This document shows, piece by piece, positions 25,201 to 32,465 of a stretch of DNA of 64,000 nt (positions are counted from its first letter, which is position 1; every line of letters starts with the position of its first letter). This stretch comes from Thermohalobaculum sp039027855 (lineage in GTDB: Bacteria; Pseudomonadota; Alphaproteobacteria; Rhodobacterales; Rhodobacteraceae): assembly GCA_039027855.1 (NCBI GenBank), contig JBCCJI010000017.1:1-64000 (forward strand), given 5' to 3'. Both the position numbers and the translations under genes were made by a program. Under the pieces are notes generated by a model. That model was not told the origin of the DNA. It did not search any database and saw only the letters and a list, made by a program, of their open reading frames with translations.

Positions 25201-25971
25201 GAAGGACATCAGACCCGAGGAGCGACCACCGCCGGCCAGGCTCTCGCCCTCGCCGCGCAGTGCCGAGAAATTGGTGCCCGTGCCCGAGCCGTATTTGAAG
25301 AGGCGCGCCTCGCGGGTCCAGAGATCCATGATCCCGCCCTCGTTCACCAGGTCGTCGGCGACGGACTGGATGAAGCAGGCATGGGGCTGCGGGTGCTCAT
25401 AGGCGCTGTCCGACGCCACCAGCTTGCCCGAGCGGTAGTCGACGTAGAAATGACCCTGGGAGGGACCGTCGATGCCGTAAGCCCAATGCAGGCCGGTGTT
25501 GAACCACTGGGGCGAGTTCGGCGCCGCCATCTGGCGCGCCAGCATGTAGCGCATCTCATCGAAATAGGCCTGAGCGTCGGCCTCGCCGGTGAAATAGCCG
25601 CCCTTCCAGCCCCAATAGGTCCAGGCGCCGGCCAGCCGGTCGAACACTTGACGCGCCGAGGTCTCGCCGATGTAGCGCTCGTCCTCCGGCAGCTCAGCCA
25701 GCGCCTTCTCGTCCGGCACGCTGCGCCACAGGAACTGCGGCACGCCCTTCTCGCGCACCGGCTTTAGCCGCGCCGCCACGCCGGCCTTGCGGAAGTATTT
25801 TTGCGCCAGCACATCGGCCGCCACCTGGCTGAAGTTCGCCGGGACGTCGAAACCTTCCAGCTTGAACACCGTCGACCCGTCAGGATTGCGGATCTCGGAA
25901 GTCGCCGTGCGGAACGGCACAGCCTCGTAGGGTGATTGTCCATCGGTCGTAAAGCGACGTGCGATCTTCAT
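22291..25971 (-). CDS. nrdJ: Vitamin B12-dependent ribonucleotide reductase, long form
   Basis: 1226 residues. The start MKIARRFTTDGQSPYEAV and SEIRNPDGSTVFKLEGFDVP are typical of the long NrdJ form. The catalytic core shows QFHDTINDWHTCPADGPI, SNPCSEYMFLDDTACNLASL, VIAPTGTIGLVMDCDTTG and ANPCGKKGKRF. The C terminus carries a GDACGECGNFTLVRNGTCL zinc ribbon and ends CNTCGATSGCS, cysteines that would re-reduce the active site. The ATG at 25971 follows GAGGGG; frame upstream of it is open but lacks family similarity. NrdR-like boxes lie upstream. It is probably the main housekeeping reductase, since no class I genes are seen here. Confidence 0.95.
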   Translation of the reverse strand: MKIARRFTTDGQSPYEAVPFRTATSEIRNPDGSTVFKLEGFDVPANFSQVAADVLAQKYFRKAGVAARLKPVREKGVPQFLWRSVPDEKALAELPEDERYIGETSARQVFDRLAGAWTYWGWKGGYFTGEADAQAYFDEMRYMLARQMAAPNSPQWFNTGLHWAYGIDGPSQGHFYVDYRSGKLVASDSAYEHPQPHACFIQSVADDLVNEGGIMDLWTREARLFKYGSGTGTNFSALRGEGESLAGGGRSSGLMSFLKIGDRAAGAIKSGGTTRRAAKMVICDMDHPDIEAFIDWKLREEHKVSALVAGTKAHEKALGEIFTAIHGWDGAEADAFEPKKNPQLKDALKAARRAMIPDAMAKQCIQYARQGVTSISFPVLDTDWDSEAYLTVSGQNSNNSVRITDGFLEAVEEGRPWPLVNRTTGAVAKTVDARALWDKIGQAAWACADPGVQFHDTINDWHTCPADGPIRASNPCSEYMFLDDTACNLASLNLMQFDSDDGFDVEAYEHAVRLWTLTLETSVLMAQFPSKEIAQRSYDYRTLGLGYANIGGLLMTNGFGYDSDEGRALCGALSAILTGVSYATSAEIAGEVGPFPGYQRNAESMLRVMRNHRRAANGEAEGYEDVRTLPVALDAASCPDPRLVERARLAWDAALALGEQHGYRNAQASVIAPTGTIGLVMDCDTTGIEPDFALVKFKKLAGGGYFKIINRSVPKALSQLGYGDNSIEQIIAYAVGRGTLSGSPAIDHERLIGVGFGPDEISKVEDALGSAFDIKFVFNQWTLGAEFLTETLGVPAEKLVDPTFDLLRHLGFSAAEIDAANTYVCGTMTLEGAPGLDPEHLHVFDCANPCGKKGKRFLSYESHIRMMAAAQPFISGAISKTINMPNEASIEDCLAAYKLSHSLGTKANALYRDGSKLSQPLSAALIEDDADDLAEAAPAARVETVVEKIVEKVIIREGADTRGNREKMPDRRRGYTQKAVVGGHKVYLRTGETAEGKLGEIFIDMHKEGAAFRAMMNNFAIAVSVGLQYGVPLEEFVEAFTFTRFEPAGMVQGNDSIKNATSILDYIFRELAVSYLDRTDLAHVPMEGPRFDEMGGGEKESALNEPEEESASSAIALVRQVASTGYLRGRAPQQLVVLPGGQAPVSADNLATPAAAALAAVESHAAGLAGAAPAVGQVATAVLDRIAEARMKGYEGDACGECGNFTLVRNGTCLKCNTCGATSGCS

Positions 25972-26100
25972 GGCCCTGCCCCTCGTCCCGACCCGGCACA
26001 GCTTCCGCGGCGGCGCAACCGGCGCCGTCGGCAGCAACCAGATGCGGCCTATCGTCTTTGTTGTGGTGGTGGGGGAGGATACCCCCATCCGATCCCCGCG

Positions 26101-26116
26101 ACACCATTTGTAGTGG
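26101..26116 (-). promoter_or_regulatory. NrdR-like box, proximal
   Basis: ACACCATTTGTAGTGG is an imperfect palindrome that matches the NrdR consensus (ACACWATATATWGTGT) at most outer positions, 130 nt upstream of the long nrdJ start. Confidence 0.4.
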
Positions 26117-26172
26117 GTGCGTCGCTTCGAACCCCAAGATTGAGGGAATCGTTACGCAGGTCAACCCGAAAT

Positions 26173-26188
26173 CCACCATATCTGGTGT
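26173..26188 (-). promoter_or_regulatory. NrdR-like box, distal
   Basis: CCACCATATCTGGTGT: the core CACCA-TATC-TGGTG is a perfect inverted repeat and matches the NrdR consensus well. It lies about 200 nt upstream of the long nrdJ start. The distance between the two boxes (72 bp) is larger than the usual ~31 bp. Confidence 0.5.
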
Positions 26189-26523
26189 TCAAGCGATCTG
26201 AGACCGCCATGTGTTGTGATTGCCTCAGGTGCGGGCCGCCGTTGGGCAAAGAAACCTCAGTATCTCAGTGGATTGAGGGCGACACCGGACACGGGACTTC
26301 AGCCCATAGCGGTCGCAGCGATTGCGGAAGATCAGTCGGGATCGCAACCCAAGTGCCCGGCCCTAAATGAAGCGCTATGCTGCCTGTCGGAAAGTCGCGT
26401 GAGGCATGCATCGCTGAGCGACCTCGGCGCCCATCTTGAGGCGACGCGGCGACCACGTGACCGCCTTCGCGCAGGCGCCTCTGGCCCGAGCGGTGGGGTC
26501 GACAAAGCGCCCCTGGGGCACAG

Positions 26524-27039
26524 TCAATCAGAGAACAGCCTGACCTCCTGGCGCACCGGGCTGAAGCCTATGCGCTGGTACAGGCCGAGGGCGCGCGGGT
26601 GGTCGAGCGTGCAGGTATTGACCGTCACTCGCACCGTCCCTGGCGTAGCCCAGGCTGCATCGACCGCGGTTGCCAACAGCCAATGGCCAAGGCCGCGCCC
26701 GATCGCCTGGGGCACGAGGCCGAAATAGGCCAGATCCGTCACGCCAAGCCTGCGGTGGTCGAGCATGAAGAACCCACCGGGCCAGCCGTCGACCATCAGC
26801 GTGTGGATGCGCACCTGCGGATCACCCACGAAGGCCTCGAGATCGGCCCTGGGCGCCTTCAGCCAATCGCTCCACTGCCAGGCGGCGCCCACGGTGCGAT
26901 AGAGGTAGAGAAACCAGTCGACCGGCGGTGCCTCGGCGGCAAGAATCGCGAGCGCGGCACCCGTCGGTGCCGGCGGAATGGGAACACGCGGGCGCGCGGA
27001 CATCTCAAGATAGGTGACGGTGTAGCTCTCGCCGCTCAT
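26524..27039 (-). CDS. GNAT-family N-acetyltransferase
   Basis: 171 residues. FVGDPQVRIHTLMVDGWPGG, then LAYFGLVPQAIGRGLGHWLL (acetyl-CoA pyrophosphate loop QxxGxG-like) and VNTCTLDHPRALGLYQRIGF are classic GNAT segments. The substrate is unknown. The ATG at 27039 follows AGGGGCG and lies 21 nt after the sulfurtransferase stop, so both are probably in one transcript. Confidence 0.85.
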   Translation of the reverse strand: MSGESYTVTYLEMSARPRVPIPPAPTGAALAILAAEAPPVDWFLYLYRTVGAAWQWSDWLKAPRADLEAFVGDPQVRIHTLMVDGWPGGFFMLDHRRLGVTDLAYFGLVPQAIGRGLGHWLLATAVDAAWATPGTVRVTVNTCTLDHPRALGLYQRIGFSPVRQEVRLFSD

Positions 27040-27060
27040 GGCGCCCCTGCAGCCTCGGCA

Positions 27061-27951
27061 CTAGCCACCAGAAGTCTCGGGTGGCTTGGCCGGCCCTGTC
27101 TCCACGGCGAGATCGGGATAGAGACCCCATTCCGCCCAGGACCCGTCATAGACCGCGTTGCGCCCATGGCCGAGGCGCGTCAGCGCGAGCGTCAGGATGC
27201 AGGCGGTCACGCCGGTGCCGCAACTGGTGACCACCGGGCGGGAGAGATCGACGCCCGCTTCCTCGAAGGCCGCGCGGAGCGCGTCATTGTCCTTCACCGT
27301 CTGGTCGTCGTTCAGCAGCGTCCGGTAATGCACGTTCATCGAACCCGGGATATGGCCCGAGCGCAGCCCTGGGCGCGGCTCGACTTCCTCGCCGGCGAAA
27401 CGGCCGGGCGAGCGGGCATCGACGATCTGCTCCTCGCCAAGCTTTACCTGAAGCGCCACCTGCGTGACGTCGCGCACCATCGAGGCGTCGCGCCGGGCAG
27501 TGAAATGGCGGTCGCGCGGGTCGGGCGCGTCTTCCTCGACCGGTCGGCCCTCGGCGATCCATTTCGGCAGGCCACCATCCAGCACCGCGACGTCCTTGTG
27601 GCCGAAGAGACGAAAGGTCCACCAGACACGGGCCGCGGAGAACAGGCCCTTCTGGTCGTAGACGACGACGCGGTGTCCATCGCCGATCCCCATCGCGCGC
27701 ACCCGGCTCACGAATTTCGAGATCGGCGGCAGCATATGAGGCAGGCTGGAATGCGGGTTCGAGATCTCGGAGATGTCGAAGAAACGGGCGCCGGGAATGT
27801 GCGCTGCCAGATACTCGGCACGCGGGTCGAGCCCTTCGTCGGGCATGTAATAGGACGCATCGATCACGCGCACATCAGGCGCACCCAGACGGCTTGCCAG
27901 CCACTCGGTCGAGACAAGCGTCGCCTCTTCGGTTCCGGGTCCGGTCGCCAT
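27061..27951 (-). CDS. sseA: 3-mercaptopyruvate/thiosulfate sulfurtransferase
   Basis: About 296 residues with two rhodanese domains. The N-terminal one has RVIDASYYMPDEG and HIPGARFFDI; the C-terminal one has the active-site loop SCGTGVTACIL, where CG-T/S-GVTA is characteristic of mercaptopyruvate sulfurtransferases. It would transfer sulfur from mercaptopyruvate to a thiol acceptor in the cytosol. The ATG at 27951 follows GGAGGGAGG. It is upstream of the GNAT gene. Confidence 0.87.
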   Translation of the reverse strand: MATGPGTEEATLVSTEWLASRLGAPDVRVIDASYYMPDEGLDPRAEYLAAHIPGARFFDISEISNPHSSLPHMLPPISKFVSRVRAMGIGDGHRVVVYDQKGLFSAARVWWTFRLFGHKDVAVLDGGLPKWIAEGRPVEEDAPDPRDRHFTARRDASMVRDVTQVALQVKLGEEQIVDARSPGRFAGEEVEPRPGLRSGHIPGSMNVHYRTLLNDDQTVKDNDALRAAFEEAGVDLSRPVVTSCGTGVTACILTLALTRLGHGRNAVYDGSWAEWGLYPDLAVETGPAKPPETSGG

Positions 27952-28011
27952 CGCATCCTCCCTCCGCGCGATCCCTGCTCTAGTCCGGGGTCGGTGCCGT
28001 GGCAACTGCGC

Positions 28012-28035
28012 GGGGGAAGGCTTGGGGGAAGGCTT
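28012..28035 (+). repeat. 12-bp direct duplication next to palindromic repeat copy 2
   Basis: Two perfect copies of GGGGGAAGGCTT followed by a partial third, 17 nt from the palindrome at 28052. Non-coding. Confidence 0.7.
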
Positions 28036-28051
28036 GGGGAAACGAAGCGGA

Positions 28052-28072
28052 ATCGCGGCTGGTCGCCGCGAT
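28052..28072 (-). repeat. Dispersed palindromic repeat, copy 2 (inverted)
   Basis: Read on the minus strand this is ATCGCGGC / GACCA / GCCGCGAT followed by TCCGCTT, identical in core to copies at 338 and 37569. It lies between the DddL-like gene stop and the sulfurtransferase start, both on the minus strand. Confidence 0.75.
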
Positions 28073-28135
28073 ACGATGTGCATTGGCGTAAACGCCGCCT
28101 CGTTGTTCGGTCGGGTCGTCGATCAGTCGGGGAGA

Positions 28136-28846
28136 TCAGGCCCGGCGGAAACTCATTTTCTGGCCCGCCAGGCTGTCGGGGTGACCATGCCAGGCATAGA
28201 GCAGCAGCGCAGGGTTGCGGTTGCCCACGGTGATGCGGTGGCGCCGGCCGGCGGGGTTGAACAGCATCGAGCCCGGCATGAACACGCCATCGTCGTTCTG
28301 GCTGACGGCACCCGACAACACGACATAGCTCTCGGCGATGTCATGGGCGTGGGCTGGGTAGATGGTGCCCGGGGCGAACAGCACCTGGCCGATGATGACC
28401 TCGGATGTCTCGATCGGGCCGAAGGGCCCGGCGAACTCGCACCAGGCGAAGTTCTCGATCAGCCCCCGCGGCACCCGGTCGTAGCCGTATTGCCAGGCGA
28501 GGCGATCGGCGACGTTGTGGATCGCGGTCACCGTAGGCTCGCAGATGCTGCGTCGCCCCACATCGAACGCCCGGGTCAGATGCTTGTTCACCGGCCGCTG
28601 TTCGGGCACGCGCTCCAGCACGGCGGCATTCGCCTTCATCGCGCGGCTGATCGCCTCGCGGACCCGGCGCTGGTGGCTGCGGATCGCCTCGGACCCGCCG
28701 GCACCGGTCGAGCGATAGAGCTCATAGACCTCGTGCAGCAGATAGCGCCAGTCGGGCACATCGCGCAGTCGGGTCTGCATAGGCCCGTGGCTGAGGCCGC
28801 CATGGGTCGCGCGCTCGGGATACGTGCCATCCATGGCGCCATCCAT
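28136..28846 (-). CDS. dddL: DddL-like dimethylsulfoniopropionate lyase (cupin)
   Basis: 236 residues. The N-terminal helical part (DVPDWRYLLHEVYELYRSTG, GGSEAIRSHQRRVREAI) and C-terminal cupin (LFAPGTIYPAHAHDIAESYV, VLSGAVSQNDDGVFMPGS, FNPAGRRHRITVGN) match the DMSP lyase family of Roseobacters. The HxH, Glu, Tyr and later His would bind the metal. DddL cleaves DMSP to dimethyl sulfide and acrylate. No acrylate or DMSP transport genes adjoin it. Starts at 28846, 28834 or 28780 are possible; GAGG spacing slightly favours 28834. Other cupin functions remain possible, since the assignment is by recalled sequence pattern. Confidence 0.68.
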   Translation of the reverse strand: MDGAMDGTYPERATHGGLSHGPMQTRLRDVPDWRYLLHEVYELYRSTGAGGSEAIRSHQRRVREAISRAMKANAAVLERVPEQRPVNKHLTRAFDVGRRSICEPTVTAIHNVADRLAWQYGYDRVPRGLIENFAWCEFAGPFGPIETSEVIIGQVLFAPGTIYPAHAHDIAESYVVLSGAVSQNDDGVFMPGSMLFNPAGRRHRITVGNRNPALLLYAWHGHPDSLAGQKMSFRRA

Positions 28847-29013
28847 CCTCGTCTGGCCATCAGGGTTGCCGGAATGCGCCCCATCGCGCCGCCGCAGATG
28901 TCGCGGAAGACGTGAGTTTTCAAGGGCCCACGCCGTCTTGCCGCAGTATCGGTTGCGAATGGCACCTGTTCACGACGCCATCCGCGGCGATGGGGACGAC
29001 AGCGCGCCTCGGT

Positions 29014-29727
29014 TCAGCCGATCAAGATCGAGACGCGGCGGTTCTGCCGCCCCTTCTTCTCGATCTTGCCGAGGCTGATCGCACCGATCTCGCCAGTGCG
29101 GCGCACATGGGTTCCGCCGCAGGGCTGCAAGTCGACGGTCGCCTCGCCCATGCCGATGCGCACCAGCCGCACGCGCCCCTCACCCATGGGCGGTTTCACG
29201 GTCATGGTCTTCACAAGGCCAGGATTGGCCTCAAGCTCGGCATCGGTGATCCACTCGGTGCTCACCGGGTGATCGCCTGCGATCAGTGCCTGCAGGCGCG
29301 CTTCGAGATCGGCTTTCTCGCCCGGTGCATCGGGCATGTCGAAATCGAGCCGGCCCTTCTCGGCGCCGATCGCCCCGCCGGTCACCGGCAGCGGGATCAC
29401 GACCGAGAGCAGATGCAGCGCCGTGTGGCAGCGCATGTGGCGCAAGCGCCGCTCCCAGTCGAGCACCGCCTCCACTGCAGCTCCGACCGGTGGGTTGGCC
29501 GCCCCCTCGACCGGCAGATGGGCGATTCCGTCCGCGTGCTTGAGGGTATTGGCAATCGCGGTCTCGCCCCCCTCCCAGACGAGCCTGCCGGTATCGCCGG
29601 GCTGCCCACCGCCCATGGCATAGAACACCGTCCGATCCAGCACGACGCCGCCGTCGTCGGTCACCGCGGTGACGGTCGCCCTGCAGCGGTCAAGGTAAGC
29701 ATCATCGCGAAACAGCGGCTCGGTCAT
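29014..29727 (-). CDS. AlaX-like alanyl-tRNA editing protein
   Basis: About 237 residues. An N-terminal beta-barrel region (VVLDRTVFYAMGGGQPGDTG) is followed by zinc ligands HTALH and CGGTH, the signature of free-standing AlaRS editing domains that hydrolyse mischarged Ser/Gly-tRNA-Ala. The ATG at 29727 follows AGGAG with 6-nt spacing. The C-terminal KIEKKGRQNRRVSI is typical. It is probably monocistronic or co-transcribed behind the large channel gene (78-nt gap). Confidence 0.88.
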   Translation of the reverse strand: MTEPLFRDDAYLDRCRATVTAVTDDGGVVLDRTVFYAMGGGQPGDTGRLVWEGGETAIANTLKHADGIAHLPVEGAANPPVGAAVEAVLDWERRLRHMRCHTALHLLSVVIPLPVTGGAIGAEKGRLDFDMPDAPGEKADLEARLQALIAGDHPVSTEWITDAELEANPGLVKTMTVKPPMGEGRVRLVRIGMGEATVDLQPCGGTHVRRTGEIGAISLGKIEKKGRQNRRVSILIG

Positions 29728-29804
29728 CACGGTCTCCTGCGCTTTGGGCCACGTCGCTCTGCACCCAGCGGCGGCGGACTGCAACGGCTGCGGCAGAGCC
29801 GCGT

Positions 29805-32465
29805 CTAACGGCCATCGCCACCACCGTCGCCGATACCCGCGCCATCCCCATCGCCATCAGGAACGCCTGCCGGGTTCATCGCCTGCGCCACGTCTTCGGG
29901 GTGGTCTCGGGCGGGATCGCCCGGGGTGGGCAGCGCGGGGTGCTCCAGCGCAACGCGGGTCTGCTGGACGGGGATGACGATCCCGGCCTCGGCAAAACGG
30001 CGGTGGATCTCGAAATAGAAGTCCGACTGGCAGTTGAGGATCCAGTTCACGTCGCGCAGTACGGCGCGCACCTCGAACAGCATCGCGTAGTCGGAATAGC
30101 CGCGGAACAGCACGAAGGGCTGCGGGCGACGGAGGACCATGGGATGGGCGCGTGCGACCTCGAGCATGATCCGCTCCACTTCGCGCGGGTCGGCATCCAT
30201 GGCGACCTTGACCGCGACGATGATCCGGCCGTTGAGGTTGTTGTGCGTCCAGTTGATCACGGTGGAGCCGATCAGCTCTTGGTTTGGCACGATCAGCGCC
30301 GCGCGGTCGAAGGTCTCGATGATGGTCGCGCGCACCTGGATGCGTTTCACATAGCCCATGCCCGAGGCCAGCTGCACCCAGTCGCCCGCCTTGATCGGCC
30401 GCTCGATCAGCAGGATCAGCCCGGAGACGAAGTTCGACACCACCGTCTGCAAGCCGAAACCGATGCCGACCGATAAGGCACCGGCGACGATCGCGAGATT
30501 GGAGAGGTCGAGGCCGGTCGCCGTGACCGCCGCGAGACCGGCCAGGATCACGCCAAGATAGCCGATCCCTGCCGTGACGGCGGCGCGTCCCCCGGCGTCG
30601 AGCCCCGTCACAGGGAGGACCGAGCGCGCCAGAACCAGCCGGATCACGTTGGTGATCAGGTAGATGATGGCGAAGACGCCGATGAAGACGAAGAAATCGA
30701 GCGGTTGGAAGCGCAGATCGCCGACGGTCACACCGGTGCGCACGAGCTGCCAGCCGGCCAGCAGATCGCCGCTGGTCGCCCCCCAAATGAGCGCAATCAG
30801 CGGCACCGCCGCGCAGACCAGGACAAAGCCCACCATCACCGGGATCAGACGTAGGCGGCGTGAGGGGACCTGATCGCTGCCCTGGGCACCAACGGTTTGG
30901 GCGCTCGCCGTTTGGGCGCCACCCGTCTGGGTGCCACCCGTTTGGGCAGCTCCTGTTGGCGCGCCGCCTTGGGCCGGATTGACCATCACGCTTTCAACCG
31001 CCGAACGGACGACAGTGAAGAGCAGCACGAAGACGCCGATGAGCGCGGCGGTCGCAAGCGGGTTGTAGAAGATGAAGCGCGAGGCTGCGAAATACCCCGC
31101 GACGGCCAGCACCGGTGCTGTTACGGCAACGCCAAGCAGGAGGAAGCGACCGATCTCGATCAGCGAGATGCCGACGCCGCGCTCTTCCGGCTCGGCATCT
31201 GCGTTCTCGGAGGGATCGTTGTCAGGTTCGACGGGCGTCGCCGGCTGCACCCGGCCGATGGCGCGTTCAAAGCGCCAGAGTGCGAGGCCGCCGAAGCTCA
31301 GCAGCACCAAGTTGGCGAGTGTGGAACTCTCGAAGGCCAGGTCGACGGTATCGGCCTCGGCCGCGAAAGGGCCGTCGAGCCCGTAGACCGCCGCGAGCAC
31401 CAGGCTCCAGCGCGTGGCGCTGGCGGCGCAGCGGTCATCGAGGTTCGAGAGCCTGAGCGCCGGCAGGCGGGGCGCAAAAAACGCCGTGGCGAGCGCGAAA
31501 GTCGCGACGAAGATGCTGGCCGCTCCGGCAAGCGACAGGATCAGCGCCTGGCCGCGGGGGCCGAGAAGACCCGACTGGACGAACAGCAGCGCGATCACCG
31601 TCACCGCGAGCGCGGGCAGCAGCAGGCGCGAGGCCGTCAGACCGATGCCGACGAGGATGCGCCGCGAGGCCGGCATCTCGTCATGCACGAGCCCCGAGAG
31701 CCGATCGGTCAGCGCCCGGCGGGCCATCGCCAGCGCGACGCCGATGAAGATCGCCACCACGAAGGGGCCAAGAAGGCGCAGCCCCACCGCTCCCGGCGCC
31801 ATGCTCTCGGCTTCCAGCGCGCGGGCGGTTTCGCGCTGGAGCGTGCTGGCGAGATCGGCGAAACCGGCGAGCGCGCCGCGGATCATCGACGGGGCGAGCG
31901 GGCTTGTCTCGCGCGTGGTCAGGCGATTGGTCAGGATCTGGCGGCGAAGGTCGTTGACCCGGTCGATCAGCGCCACCGCACGGGCATCGGCCTGGTCGAG
32001 ACGGAGCGACAGGGCCTCCACCTCGGCAAGCTGTCCGGTGAGCGCACCCCGTTCCTGAGCGACACTCTCGGCCTCGACCATGCCCTCGCCCGGCGGCGGG
32101 CCAAGCGCCTCGAGTTGTTGGCGGAGCGGCGCCATCTCCTGCTCGAGCCGGTCTTTCAGCGGGGGAATGCGATCGCGCTGTGCCGTCAGCGTTCGCAGCA
32201 TCGCCGGCAGATCGTCGGTTTCGGTGTCGCGGTCGGCAATCATCGCCTCGATCCGCGTCGCCTCGCGGTCGAAGCTGTTGATCGCGATGCCGGGCGCCGG
32301 CAGCGGGGCGTCGTTCTGCGCCAGCGCCTGCGGCGCGGCGAGCAGCAGGAACAGCAACCCGATCAGCGCAACCGCGATCAAGCGCATGGCGCCGGCCCCG
32401 CTGCCGGATCGCCCTGCCCGCCGGCGCCCAGGGCTGATCGCTGCCATGGCGCCAGACGCGCGCAT
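29805..32465 (-). CDS. DUF3772/MscK-like mechanosensitive channel
   Basis: About 886 residues. A signal sequence (LIAVALIGLLFLLLAAPQALA) and a coiled-coil periplasmic domain of about 150 residues (DUF3772-like) come first, then multiple membrane segments. A 15-bp-repeat linker (TGGTQTGGAQTASAQT) follows, then the MscS pore/beta domain: VGIGFGLQTVVSNFVSGLIL, ERPIKAGDWVQLASG, VPNQELIGSTVINWTHNN. The ATG at 32465 overlaps the cysK stop as ATGA, suggesting coupling; ATGs at 32447 or 32387 would give a shorter leader. This is the second large MscS-type channel in the window. Confidence 0.85.
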   Translation of the reverse strand: MRASGAMAAISPGRRRAGRSGSGAGAMRLIAVALIGLLFLLLAAPQALAQNDAPLPAPGIAINSFDREATRIEAMIADRDTETDDLPAMLRTLTAQRDRIPPLKDRLEQEMAPLRQQLEALGPPPGEGMVEAESVAQERGALTGQLAEVEALSLRLDQADARAVALIDRVNDLRRQILTNRLTTRETSPLAPSMIRGALAGFADLASTLQRETARALEAESMAPGAVGLRLLGPFVVAIFIGVALAMARRALTDRLSGLVHDEMPASRRILVGIGLTASRLLLPALAVTVIALLFVQSGLLGPRGQALILSLAGAASIFVATFALATAFFAPRLPALRLSNLDDRCAASATRWSLVLAAVYGLDGPFAAEADTVDLAFESSTLANLVLLSFGGLALWRFERAIGRVQPATPVEPDNDPSENADAEPEERGVGISLIEIGRFLLLGVAVTAPVLAVAGYFAASRFIFYNPLATAALIGVFVLLFTVVRSAVESVMVNPAQGGAPTGAAQTGGTQTGGAQTASAQTVGAQGSDQVPSRRLRLIPVMVGFVLVCAAVPLIALIWGATSGDLLAGWQLVRTGVTVGDLRFQPLDFFVFIGVFAIIYLITNVIRLVLARSVLPVTGLDAGGRAAVTAGIGYLGVILAGLAAVTATGLDLSNLAIVAGALSVGIGFGLQTVVSNFVSGLILLIERPIKAGDWVQLASGMGYVKRIQVRATIIETFDRAALIVPNQELIGSTVINWTHNNLNGRIIVAVKVAMDADPREVERIMLEVARAHPMVLRRPQPFVLFRGYSDYAMLFEVRAVLRDVNWILNCQSDFYFEIHRRFAEAGIVIPVQQTRVALEHPALPTPGDPARDHPEDVAQAMNPAGVPDGDGDGAGIGDGGGDGR
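30894..30953 (-). repeat. 15-bp coding tandem repeat in MscK-like gene
   Basis: Four 15-bp units (based on CGTTTGGGCGCCACC on the plus strand) encode pentapeptides of the type AQTGG / TQTGG / AQTAS / AQTVG in a loop between membrane segments. Confidence 0.75.

Larger units (their letters stand above)
25972..26523. other. Intergenic region upstream of long nrdJ
   Basis: About 550 bp without a convincing gene. It contains two NrdR-like palindromes (26101-26116 and 26173-26188) and must hold the nrdJ promoter. No tRNA, cobalamin riboswitch box or repeat was recognised in the remainder. Confidence 0.55.

Noticed and set aside
26110..26150. tRNA-like TTCGAA segment
   Set aside because: No matching T-arm or acceptor stem around it.
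25972..26523. Possible cobalamin riboswitch before long nrdJ
   Set aside because: No B12-box-like sequence or matching stems were seen; a covariance search would be needed to be sure.
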